From positions 124,001 through 188,000 of the forward strand of contig WTXD01000031.1 in the NCBI GenBank assembly GCA_022496205.1: 64,000 bases of DNA. The letters are read 5' to 3'. This DNA is from Gloeopeniophorella convolvens. Taxonomy: Eukaryota; Basidiomycota; Agaricomycetes; Russulales. The translations under genes and the position numbers were made by a program. This document shows positions 11,925-22,317 of this stretch, one piece after another (the first letter of the stretch is position 1; each line of letters begins with the position of its first letter). The notes under the pieces are model-generated. The model did not search any database. It had not been told where the DNA came from and saw nothing but the letters and a program-made list of their open reading frames with translations.

Positions 11925-13694
11925 TCACCGTGCCTCCCCATGCTCTAGTATAGCTTCACCCCTGACATCAACCCATTCCTTCGTAACCTTGAAGCTCATG
12001 ACGAGCCGTCTCCGAGGTGCCCTGGCCATACAGCCCTTCACCAACTCCAACAATGAACCCTTGATCTCCTTCCTGTCAGCAGCCACAAATGGGTCGATTC
12101 TATAAGATATAGTCAGCCGCCGCCGCTCCGGAAACGCAAGTTGATCTTCCTCTGCCGACAATAGACGCTTGCACAAGTCGGTAGCTGCGCGCGTTATGAC
12201 ACAGGTGATATGCATGGTACGCGGAAAGCGTGAGGCGAGAGCGGCCCACAGTTCTTGATCGTCCCCGCCTTCTAGGACTAGGGTGTGCACGAGATTTGAC
12301 GGCAGCGCGCTGCAAGCCGCACGAAACAGTGACCACTTTTCTTGGGGGGTAAACAGGTGGTTGAACCACAAGCATACGTCCATCTCGGGAAGGCGATCGT
12401 CGGAGCGATGGGGCAGAAAGTTTGGTGGAACTGTGGAGCTGGCCTGGAGCTGGAGCCCCGTATGGTCGTTGTAGAGCAACGCCAACGCGCCTGTTGCTTT
12501 GTCGTGCTGGGTTTTCTCTTGAAAATGCTGGAAGATGCGGCGTGTCACGGAGGCAGCATCATCTTCGTTGATCCAGGTATTCCTGAAGCGTATCCTGACC
12601 TGTGATGTGGGAGGGAAGCCGACGTGATTGAGAAGATAGAGGCAGACAGAGGAGTCGTCGTCCAAAACGAACTTTCGGAGATGAGGCAGCTCTGCCCTTG
12701 GACCTCTTGACTTGGCGTGCTCCATGCTGCATTCAACGAAGCCCTCGATGAGGATAAGAACCTCCAACGCGGGCGCACTTTGTAGGAACCCAACAGCGTC
12801 TTCGATTCTGGCGATCGGAGAGGTGGACATGAAGAAATATGTATGGAAGCTGATTTCGAGGTGTGTCAGATGTCGCGCATGTGTTTGGAGAGGGGTCCAC
12901 ACGACGAGGATGCTGTGAAGTGAGATGTGTTTAAGATACGGTGAGTTGCGCATCAGGAGACCAAGCGGCGCGTGTTGTGTATCGCCTCTCGGACCGAACA
13001 CGTCGGAAGAGCCAGTGAGCTCAACATTCTTCAAGGCGGGTGCAACGAAGCGGAAACCATCGAGGAACGAGAACAGGTTGTCCCTCGACGCAACCACAGA
13101 TATTTGAGACGCTCGCGAGAAGTCGACGACTCGGCCGGATGAGTGCTTCAGGAACGTGTCGTACGCCGCTGTCAGATGGCCAAAGAAACGGACCCCGGGT
13201 GCAGATCGCGAACGAGAGAGCGACTGGTTCAACCATGTGGGTCCTAGATCGAGGAAGACCACAGTCCATAACGACGGCGTGGTCAGAGCTAAGCTCCTCC
13301 AGCGTCGACAGACATGCGAGCACACGATCCACCCCAGCAATGGAGAAGTGGACACCCGAAGGGGTATCGGGGGGTCATTTAAGCTTTGTGCTTGGTGATT
13401 GGAACCAACTAAAGCGAGCCCGGGATGCGACAGGTCGGAGAGCGGAGCACCTCTGATGCACGCCTCGAATATGAGAAGGAGAACGTCGGACGGAAGCACC
13501 GAGATGGGAGATGTGATGCCTCTATTCGTTTCCTGCCTGAGCTGCGATATAGGAGGGGCCGCGGTAACATCCATGCAGCCTCTTATGACCTCCATGTTGG
13601 GGGCAACTCCGAGCCTGAGCATCACGGAAGGTTCCTCAACGTCCAACGAATGACAGGGAAGCGCGACGGACAACTCACCCTTCATAAGATACAT
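11925..13694 (-). CDS. F-box protein, paralogue 3 (divergent)
   Basis: Uninterrupted 589-codon ORF starting MYLMKGELS. F-box halves are at residues about 65-145: LPSDVLLLIFEAC and SHVCRRWRSLALTTPSLW. The middle and C-terminal parts align by pattern with the two neighbouring paralogues (VRFFGHL, LTHLEISF, LPHLRKFVL, TGALALLYN), but identity is clearly lower and the N-terminal 50 residues are unrelated. It is therefore an older duplicate of the same locus family. Role expected from the F-box: SCF substrate recognition. Confidence 0.8.
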   Translation of the reverse strand: MYLMKGELSVALPCHSLDVEEPSVMLRLGVAPNMEVIRGCMDVTAAPPISQLRQETNRGITSPISVLPSDVLLLIFEACIRGAPLSDLSHPGLALVGSNHQAQSLNDPPIPLRVSTSPLLGWIVCSHVCRRWRSLALTTPSLWTVVFLDLGPTWLNQSLSRSRSAPGVRFFGHLTAAYDTFLKHSSGRVVDFSRASQISVVASRDNLFSFLDGFRFVAPALKNVELTGSSDVFGPRGDTQHAPLGLLMRNSPYLKHISLHSILVVWTPLQTHARHLTHLEISFHTYFFMSTSPIARIEDAVGFLQSAPALEVLILIEGFVECSMEHAKSRGPRAELPHLRKFVLDDDSSVCLYLLNHVGFPPTSQVRIRFRNTWINEDDAASVTRRIFQHFQEKTQHDKATGALALLYNDHTGLQLQASSTVPPNFLPHRSDDRLPEMDVCLWFNHLFTPQEKWSLFRAACSALPSNLVHTLVLEGGDDQELWAALASRFPRTMHITCVITRAATDLCKRLLSAEEDQLAFPERRRLTISYRIDPFVAADRKEIKGSLLELVKGCMARAPRRRLVMSFKVTKEWVDVRGEAILEHGEAR

Positions 13695-15476
13695 CCGAGG
13701 GATCTACGGCGCCAGCCATTGTGGTGCCGATTGAGTTGAGTTGAACTGGTGGTGGAGGTTTAATGGATAACGCAGTTGATGACTGTGCCAGGTCGGCGAC
13801 GATTGCTCATCGACATCAAGCCAACGCCCGACGGGCCGGGCGCCAGGTCACACACTTCTAGGGCGCTACTGGGCGCTAAGACCGGACAAAGGATACCGCG
13901 TTCCATCGAATCTGACCAAAGACGCACCGCGTCAAGGTAGAAAGTGTCATATACGGATTGTGATGCCCCCACCGCGGCGTGTTGTTCTCAGCCCTAAAAC
14001 AGGTCTGGACGGTAGTAATTTTTCTAGGTAGAATTACTTTACATCGTGAGAGGTGCGACCTTGGGAGGTGGTGTATGGGTAGTCCGTGGGAAAGTACGGC
14101 GTATCCTACCTACCGGCAGACACATGCTCTATATGAAACTGTCTGTGAAGGGCAAAGAATTACTGGAGAGCCCTTGAAAACAAGAACGGAGGGTCATAGG
14201 GACCATGCCGGATCATGATCGTCTCTGGATCCTCGGAGTCAACATATAGCTCTTCGTGCAGACCGTGCACTTTGAACTTCTTCCACATATGCTTGATCAC
14301 GAAGTCGGACACTCGCCACACGCTGACTGCGATGATAATGAGCGACGGCATCTGTCCACGCCCATTCGCCTTCTTCAGGTAGGACGAGATGCTGATTGGC
14401 CACGACCTGTAGTTATGTGAAATCGAGAAGACGCGCGGAGTCGCTGGGACATACCATTAGCTGAAGCTTCGCAGTAGTCACAACAGCGGTTCTGGTCTAG
14501 CTATCAGGCAGTATATGGCACGCGCGCACGAGCCAGAGGTATGAGAACCGGTGGCAGAGACAGGATGCCAGAACATAACGAATTTCCCACGAATGCTGCA
14601 CTCGGGTGTTGAGACAACTTCGTCACCTCATTCTTCCAGAGGTAGAAGGACTGACTATATGGGCCATGCGGAGATGACGACGAGTTAGACAATCACGCCG
14701 ATTTTGATGTGTTGGAGCGTCCATTTGAAGGCACCTGTCATACGTGTGAGCTGCCAGTGGCCCAATGACATAGGAAACGATAAGGCACCGGAAAATACAC
14801 CGCTATCCCTAGATGATACGTCAAATATAGCGCTAACAAGGTATGGTCCCAGTCCGGCCTGTTTGAATGGGCTGAACGATGGCGGGGATGAGAAAAGCGA
14901 ATCTAGTGATACCGGCATTGGCATCAAGGGAGTCAATCAGCTTCCTGTTGAACGTCTCCGAGGTGTGACGACTTTTAGGGAGAGCCGTCGACGCGTAAAA
15001 GTTGATGCGGGTCTACAGAGCCGTGGATCAGTATTGAAGGATGAAGGACCGAGTGTTTGACTTACCCCAATACCAGGGACGTCACGATTCGCAGGTATGC
15101 CCGTACATGTGGTGTTCAGTGCTGTGCGACCAGCTAAAGGCAACGCCCCTGTCAATGGACGCAGGTCCGAGCCAAGTCGAGCAGCTCAATATTGCAAGCA
15201 TACGATGGCAACATGGGCCGCGGGTGTCGTTCGAATAACATTGCTACCGCGATGCACTGAAATAGAGGACTGCGAATCACCGGGAATACCTCTGGGTCCC
15301 ATGCTGGCAGTGAAACACTGTCAGTATTTCCGTAGGTTGTGTGAAGACGGGGCCGGGCGGCTGTGGAAGGAGTCGAACTCAGGAAGGTCGCTGCATGGGC
15401 AGTCTCGGCCGGGACCGAGCGAACGCCATGACCGGTTCCAGGTCCGCCCGGGAGGTTGCCGAACCCTCCGCACACG

Positions 15477-15550
15477 GTCACCGGTCAACGTTCAACGTTC
15501 AACGTTGAACGGTCACGGTCATGAACCGGTCGGTCGGTCACCGGTCACCA
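15477..15550. repeat. Short palindromic GGTCACCGGT / TCAACGT repeat patch
   Basis: GGTCACCGGTCA occurs at both edges of the patch. Between them TCAACGT is repeated in tandem and then inverted (GTTGAAC), followed by GGTCACGGTCA and CGGTCGGTCGGT. It looks like a nest of short inverted repeats able to form hairpins, at the edge of the AGTC-rich tract. Confidence 0.6.
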
Positions 15551-15779
15551 GAGGTCACGATAAAATGTGGGACCCGAGCAAGCTTGCGGACTTCGGTTCC
15601 CGGAAGTGTGCTGGTTTCCTCGACGATCGCGCCTCGTCCGCGCGTCCGCTGGCATCATACCCGCGCCGTGGGCACATTCTCGGCTGAAGTCTTGGACCTG
15701 GTGTATGTGGTGCAACGTGCTGTCTCGTTGAACTGTGTCATGCCTGTGAGTCTGGCGTACTAAGCGCCGCCAGACTCCG

Positions 15780-16310
15780 TCGACACTCCGGCACACCGTG
15801 ACACTCAGTGAAAACGGCCAGTCGGCAGTAGTCGGTCCGGCTGCCGCGATAGTCGCAGTGTCGTTAATCGTAGTCAATCGTAGTCAACGCCAATTAGGCC
15901 GGGATGTGTGACTACAGGCGACTATCTGTTGACTACCCGTTGACTATTTGCAAAATCTGTGACCTTGACTCACCGGGATTTGACTTGATCGGGTCAGTAA
16001 GCTATGCTCGCGGGTCAATTCTAGTCAATGTTGGCTCACCTACATGGTAGATCGCCGTCAATCTTTAGTCACCACAAGTCCGCTGCATCCAGCTTGAAGT
16101 CAAATTATGTATGAATTTAGTCGTCTCGCGGTCATTCGGGGTCAGTTTTTGGGTCGCTGAACGGTGCCCGGAAGTCGACACAAGTCAGTTCCCATCGAGT
16201 TCACGTGATTCGGAAGTCAACGCTGGTCAAATTGGGGGGTTGGTGGTCATTACAAGTCGTGTCTAAGTCGTATCGAAGTCATTCAAAGTCATTCAAAGTC
16301 GCGAGAGATC
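15780..16310. repeat. AGTC/GACTA-rich tract with TIR-like end
   Basis: The tract is dominated by close variants of AGTCA, GACTA and GTAGTC in both orientations. CTCAGTGAAAACG at 15804-15816 recurs as its reverse complement at 63240-63252 next to a similar tract. hAT-type DNA transposons often begin with CAGNG, so these may be ends of non-autonomous hAT-like elements. That assignment is inference, and no second end or target-site duplication was found here. Confidence 0.45.
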
Positions 16311-16485
16311 GTCAGAAGGCGTGCGTGTGGGAAGTATAAAAGTATCTATATGGTGTCGGCGGAGCGTGGAATAGGGGAGTGAATGCGCGTGTGCACCGGC
16401 CCTTGGATGAGGAAACACGATGGCAGCGATCGTGCATCCACAGCGAACAGCGACTCGTGAAATCGGTGCTGCGTGTGCTACACCG

Positions 16486-18970
16486 CTACGCGCGAGCCTT
16501 CCCCTTTTTGCTCTTGCGCTGGTAATAGTTGAGGTCGAACTTTGAGACGCGGTCAACAAAATGATATACAACGACGTACCGTTTCGACTATTTCATCGAT
16601 ATCTTCTTGCGTGAGTTGCTTAGACCGCGGTGCGACGAGGATAGCAGCGATCAGATCTATTCAGAGTCAGCGCACCATCCAAGAGCTGCAGCTCCCAAGG
16701 CGATAGCCCACGACGCACCATCCTTTCGCTTTGACTTCGGCGCGTCAATGTGGTGCTTGGCGATCCAGGCCACCAGATCCTGGACTTGAAGAATCTTCAG
16801 CGCGTCGGCACTGTCGACAACCTGTAAAATGCAGGTGATGGATATAAATAAGTTGATCGAAGGCTCGGCTTACCTCGTTTGGTGCGGGGGAGCTTCCATT
16901 CGGGATGTGTCCAGGAGACCGCTCCCTCTGCCCATCGCCGCTCGGGGTGCCGGGAGGGTCCATTGCAGCGGATTCCGGACTGAAGGCGATAGGGAGGGCA
17001 CCCGATGGAGGCATGTTTCCTCGCTTCGTTGGTTGCAGCGACGGGACGCGTGCCGGGGAGGCCATGGTCACATCAGCGTCACCTCGCTGCTTGACAGGCG
17101 ACAGTGGGACGTGCGCCATGGAGGCCATGGCGACATCTTTCGAGTTTTGGGGGTTAGCGGGGGTCGGGGTGGTGGTAATTTCCTGATAGCAGTTAAGGCC
17201 TACGTCCAAGATGACTCAGGAGGACTGGTACTCACCCCACCGGCATCCAACCAGCAATCCCGCACGTGCTCGAGCAGGATCTCGAGGTAGGAGTCGCTAA
17301 TGAAGCTGGCGGCTGGGACTGACTTTCCCATCGCCTGACACATCAGCCGAGCCTCCTTGCAAGTCTTGATGGCTGCCGCGATGAGCTTGAATGCTGTGGT
17401 TACGTCGCCTATGCCCTGCCAGCTGGTCAGTGATGAGAGAATTGTCAGTCCGCCTCCTGCGAACTGATCATGTCCCCAGCTTTCTCCCATGTTGTCCTCA
17501 TTAATTTCCGGTGACTCTGGATCCGCGTGTTGGACACGCTCGAGGAGCGCGGTGACTTGTTCTGACGGGGGTCCCTTGAACTTAGAATGATGCCGTTCCA
17601 TAGAGTGTATGAGATCAGCAGCGCCAAGGATCAATGGAAACTCGGAAGAAAGGATCGCTGATGATATATCAGTAGTGTGTTTGTGTAGCAGCTGATATGA
17701 GCAACTCACCCGCAATGTTGTCAGCTGCATGCGATCCGAAGCTGTTCAGGAATGATCTTGTAAAAGCGGAAGAGGCTCACCAGACGGATCAACTGAGACC
17801 GAAAGGCCAGAGTTGTTTGTGGGCGCACGCGAGGGGTCTGAAATCGTCCCGCTGGTCGTCCTGACATGGGCCATGAATGAAGGTGCCGCCTTGCGAGGTT
17901 TTGGGTATTGGCCCCCTGTAAACCCTGTGAAACAATCAGGAAGATGTACTGCACAAGGGCGGAAGTTACTTACTCGGCTGTGCCACTACCGGTGCCTTTG
18001 CGGTGAGTTTGTTGATCGAAGTTGCGTCATTCCTCCCACGTTTGGATGAGCGGGCTACGGATGGTGAGGCAGCTGCTGGGTTAGGCTCTCGCGTACGTTT
18101 TCCCGCCTGAGGCTTGTCCGAGGCTCGCGGCGCTGACTTTTTGACTGGTGTCGTGGGGGGGTTTGGAATGGTGCTGGTTTGCTGATGGGAAGGGGCATTC
18201 ACGGCTGGGACAAGTTCAGGGAACTCGGGAATGCTGTCAAGTCGTGCTGCCAAGGGCGCGGTGGCAGCGCGTTTCGACTCCTTCTTGCGTTCGCTTCCGA
18301 GGGCCAGACCTAGCATGTGGTCAGCCTTCCAGTGGCCGGCACACAGGCGCAGGATCTTGTGGGAGTTCTCGAGATGGACGATAGCCGCCTCGTAGTCGAG
18401 TGCGTGGAACCTTTGAAAGTACGACCTGCCTTTGGGGAGATGGGCACCAAGCGGGTTTGTGGGAAGATCGAAGAGTTGGCGTGCACAGAGGTCTGCCGTT
18501 CGGCGGATCCGATTATAGACAGCGCCAGGGCAAACAGTCCCGTTTGCGCATCGCAGCGCGACGATCATGCTGGGGCGGGTCTCGTTCGGTGGCTTCATGT
18601 CAACCAGTGGGTCCGTTTTGCAATCCTCTAGCTTCCAGAGCACCTCTTCAAGGAGGAAATGGGGACGGACTTCGTCTTGCTCTTTTTGGTTATAGATTTC
18701 CTTCAAGGCCTGCGCGTCACGATCCGAGTGCTGCTGTGACACTGAATCGCTCGGGGCCAAAGACGATGCGCGCGAATTGTTCCTCCGTGGCAACTGTAGA
18801 CCACCAATGGCTGGAGCTGCATGTCATGGTCAGTGAGGTCTTGTAGAAGTATCCAATTACAGTTCTATACCTTCGTGGGCGTTCAAAGGTGGAGCAGGCC
18901 TATATGGATCGCCGGCAGGTACATAGGAGTCTGAGCGCCGCGACAATTCCTGATTGAGAAGTGAGAACAT
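16486..18970 (-). CDS. Nuclear hypothetical protein with C-terminal SAP-like motif, nine exons
   Basis: Exons in transcript order: 18871-18970, 17974-18816, 17781-17924, 17710-17724 (15-nt micro-exon), 17236-17657, 16874-17182, 16719-16821, 16580-16656, 16486-16539. All phases match and introns are 40-62 nt, giving about 688 residues from the ATG at 18970. A Lys/Arg-rich stretch at about residues 280-310 looks like a nuclear signal. The middle holds a helical segment beginning AAILSSEFPLILG. Residues about 615-655 (LQVQDLVAWIAKHHID, then KSKRKDDLIAAIL) match the SAP motif pattern: hydrophobic heptads around a short turn, then K-x-DLI. SAP motifs bind scaffold or AT-rich DNA in nuclear proteins. 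Pro/Ser-rich linkers separate the parts. Intact; the SAP call is by pattern only. Confidence 0.7.
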
Positions 18971-18984
18971 CAGGGAAAAAAAAC

Positions 18985-19430
18985 ATGTCTATAGACACCT
19001 ATATAGGCTACATAGCCCCTTATAGCCTCCTCGACAAGTCCCCTAAATATAGTGCTATGTAACGGCTAGCCCTTCTACAGGTTGCTATGTACTGCTATAT
19101 ATCTCCTGTAGCCCGCAGTCTACGTTGCGCTCTATAGGCTCAGCTTGTAGTCACTGCGCTATCGCTTCTACATAGCCCAACGTAACACTATGTTCCCGTT
19201 TATACCTTAGCATAGCTGCTTCTACATAGACCTATGCACCGCTTCATAGCAGTCTAGAGCTGCCATAGCATCTGCTTGATGCTATAGCAGGCTGTAGGTC
19301 CTGTGCTGCTGCACTGTGCATATGCGCTATAGGGTGGCATGGAGCGCAAGCTGAGCGTGCATGAAAACCTCCGTTGATACTCTACGCGTGATACATTTCG
19401 TACATGATCCGAGCTAAGTATGTAGCAACA
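18985..19430. repeat. CTATAG / CTACATAG motif cluster
   Basis: About 430 bp rich in variants of GCTATAG, CTACATAG, GCTATGTA and TGTAGC in both orientations. A similar cluster lies at 53470-53730, and CCTGTAGCCCGC occurs in both (about 19107 and 53548). In each place the cluster sits next to the 3' end of a minus-strand gene that is divergent to a CACTA-superfamily transposase gene. This is the position expected for subterminal repeats, where CACTA-type transposases bind. That role is inference. Confidence 0.55.
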
Positions 19431-19438
19431 AAGCATGC

Positions 19439-21755
19439 CTACTCTTCGTCTTGATCATCCTCTGAGGGAGCATCCTCTGAGGCAACAGCGCTGGGGTCAA
19501 CCTCCTCAAAGTCGTAATTAGCCCCCTCATCGCCGGGGTCGAGTTCCTCAGCACCGGAGTCGAGCTCCTCAGCATCGGAGTCGAGCTCCTCAGCGCTGGA
19601 ACCGAGCTCCTCAGCGCCATCCTCAAGCTCCTCAGAATTGAAACCAGCCTCCTCGACATCCGAGCTAGCTTTCTCAGTGCCACCGCTACCCTCATCAGCC
19701 ATATCCTCACCAACGTCATCCTCAGCATTGTCCTTGGTGCTATCTGTTTCATTGCTGGGGGTCGGCTGCGCCAATAGCTCATGGCCGTTGTTTAGGGCTT
19801 TTTGACGGAAGGCTTGTAACATCTTCTCAAGCCCGTTGTCGCTGATAATGCTGTAGCTGGGGGCCCCATCATGGAGTGAGCCGGCCCCGCTAGCAAGCCT
19901 AGGCAGAAAGTTATTGAAAGGCAAACAAAAAACAAACGTATACCTACCTGGCTTTGTCATGAAGCTCTTGCCCAAGCATACCAACCGGGTCAAAACCCAC
20001 AGCCCTCTGCTTTATATCAGCAATAGACTTAAGGTATCCCTTGTATACCTCCCCATACTCCCGGCCGGCGAAATTCTTGCGCACGTATGACCCAGTGGTC
20101 CAGCCATCAATGCAGTTATGAATCTGGCTGACGGTTGGTTGCACTGGATGAGCTACGCGTTAAACATAGCACCCACCACGGTGCAAAGCAGCGCAAGCAC
20201 TGGCATGCCGATAGGGTTGAAGTAGCTGTGGTACACAACTCCTTCATCTTTTGCGTCAGCAAACCACATAGCGTTGATGCAGCGCTGTATGACCGGGTGC
20301 CCAAACGGCTCCTCTGCCACCGGCTCGAGGACCTGGGTGCTTTTTGAGCAAGCGGCATGGGTCATTGTTAACCACTCACCCTATATGCAAAGCCATAGTC
20401 GTGGAGGAGCTTCTTGACACGGCGACGGTTCCGCTTCTTGGAAATGGCAGTTTCTTTGCTACTGAACCTGTAGCCAGCGCTGACAATGGCTGCCACCTTC
20501 GTTTTCAGCTCCCCACGGAGCTGCCAGGAGCGCTGCATAACCTACCAATGGCCCTTAGCTTCGTGCTCCATATAGATAAGACGCACGCACCAGCTTGGTG
20601 CCCTGAGGTATGAGCAGCGTAGGCTCTACCTGCAACGCCTCGCAAGCCTCAGCCCACCCCTCTTTTGCGAAGGCAAGGTCCTCTCCTGCTTCAGGGAATG
20701 CGTTTAAGCTGCTAATCTTGCAGCGGAATATTTTGTTTGCGACCATAAGGACCGCGATAGTATCATTGTCAAAGTCAACAAGTCGAAGACGGCTGGCCCT
20801 CTTGGGGGCCTTGCGAAGGCGAGGAGGCATCGCATCCTCGTCGCTGCCGCTGCCAGGGTCCAGTGCTTCCAGCGCACGCTTGCGCTTCCCGCTGGTAGGG
20901 TCATTGTGCTCATCGCTAAAAGAGGCCAGGGCCTCTTCGTTTCCGTCAACACCATAGCCTTCTGCAGGGTCATCACTCGCTGTATTGACAACGCATCAGC
21001 ACACTCTCCACCTTCAGAGCACCTCGCTGCTAAAGTGCTCACTCAGCGCTGGAGCCTGGGGCGCTTTGGGGGCTGAGGGTACCACGGCACGGCGCTTCAC
21101 CAGCTGCCCTGGAGGTGGGGCGAGGGTCGAGGCCGTGGACTTTGATGAGAGCTGAAGGATCTTGTCAGCGCACGGCTTACTTGGTTATAGAACGGTGTAC
21201 CAAATGCTTTCCCGAGTATGTTAAAGGCACCCTAGCCAGCCGTTGTGCTAGCTGGGCCGGAGCACCGGCTGCTGAAGGTGCTTTGGTTGGCCGCTGTACC
21301 AGCTGCTTCAGGGCTGGGGTACTGGCTGTGGCGGGCTTTGACGAGAACTGGAAGATACTGCTCGTCCACGGTTCGAACAGCCATAGAACAGCGTACCGGA
21401 TTTTTGTCTGAGGCACTAGCTTTCTTTAGCGCTTTCGGGGGACGAACGCCTCCGTTGAGGGCCTTGGCAGCACTTGCAGCTTTTGTTGCTATGCGCCTAT
21501 CTGCTGCGCTCTGTTGCTCATCGACTACGCATTGAGTAGCAGGCTGTGTTAGCTTTTGTTTGCAGCAAGGTCGAGAGGCCTACCGTTTTGCTGCTGCTTG
21601 TGAGACGGCTTTCGGGCTCAAGCAGCAACGCGGCCGTTGTCAGCGGCGTCTCCAATGGCATCGCTGGGACCACCAGGCTGGGCCGGCTTAGGTTGAGCTA
21701 CTGGGCGAGCGGCCAGCTTAGGCTTGCTCGCTGGGACAGCAGCGCTGGAAGGCAT
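19439..21755 (-). pseudogene. DUF6532 protein gene with one in-frame stop
   Basis: Exons in transcript order: 21584-21755, 21397-21524, 21201-21347, 21043-21151, 20591-20979, 20380-20532, 20177-20332, 19948-20123, 19439-19898, all in phase, 629 codons. Codon 46 is TGA (21618-21620); everything after it is open, so this looks like a recent nonsense mutation unless an exon is mis-drawn. The DUF6532 core is in exons 6-8: HPVIQRCINAMWF, EGVVYHSYFNPI, then IHNCIDGWTTG. DUF6532 is a basidiomycete family of unknown function that is often transposon-associated. The last exon is acidic with about five Glu-Glu-Leu repeats. Exons 3 and 4, with the introns before them, are a tandem duplication. Its place divergent to the Plavaka transposase suggests an accessory role. 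Confidence 0.65.
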
Positions 21756-21922
21756 TGCTAGGCGGTGGGAGGAAGGCTAATGAGAACGAGGGCGCTGAAT
21801 GGGGCATGCCTTATACCTCAACTTACAAAACCTCGAGCTCCTTCTGCGGGTGGCTAACGTACGTTCTACAGCTGCTCCACAGCAAGAGGCACCAAAGTCC
21901 CGGGATGCGCTGTTTTCTTTTA

Positions 21923-22059
21923 GGGCCTGATCGGTACGCCGGGCTGGAATGGGTCGGGCTCGAAAATCCCTGCCAAATTCCAACCCGAGTAGGTCGGGCA
22001 GGGTTTTGGCGGGGATTTCCGAGCCTGATTCATTCCAGCTTGGTGTACCGATCAGGCCC
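21923..22059. mobile_element. MITE, PIF/Harbinger-like, with TTA target duplication
   Basis: 137-bp fold-back element. The left end GGGCCTGATCGGTACGCCGG pairs with the right end, whose reverse complement reads GGGCCTGATCGGTACACCAA, and pairing continues inward through the GGCTGGAATG segment. It is flanked on both sides by TTA (21920-21922 and 22060-22062). TTA/TAA duplications and GGGCC ends are typical of PIF/Harbinger elements. A diverged relative lies at 43666-43817. Confidence 0.75.
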
Positions 22060-22317
22060 TTAGGTTCATGCTAGCGCTACCTTTGCCATGGCCGCTCACC
22101 ATCAGCGCCTTAACGCTCATACAGGCGAGTACTGCCTCCGTTCAAACCCTGCCATCGACCAGCTGGTCAGCGGTCGATCAATGCCGTGCTAGACAACTGT
22201 AGAGTGGCCTGCAGTGCAATGCAAATAGACGGCATCTGCGCAGCACGCCGCGTTCAGACGCCCTGCTCGGGCACCGCTGGTCCGCATTTCAGCGCCCTCC
22301 CCTTTACCACCCGCGCT

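Larger units (their letters stand above)
13695..16485. other. Long spacer with repeats and one possible exon
   Basis: About 2.8 kb with no complete gene. On the minus strand, 14160-14420 has an open frame with a hydrophobic segment (LIIIAVSVW) and a hydrophilic tail ending in FLFSRALQ. It could be a terminal exon, but I could not splice it to anything upstream. 15477-15550 is a compact palindromic and tandem-motif patch. 15780-16310 is an AGTC-motif-rich tract. A TATAAAAG is present at about 16336 on the plus strand with no gene after it. Confidence 0.4.

Noticed and set aside
18985..19430. CRISPR array or regular tandem repeat
   Set aside because: Motifs are short, irregularly spaced and in both orientations, with no fixed-length spacers; the genome is clearly eukaryotic.
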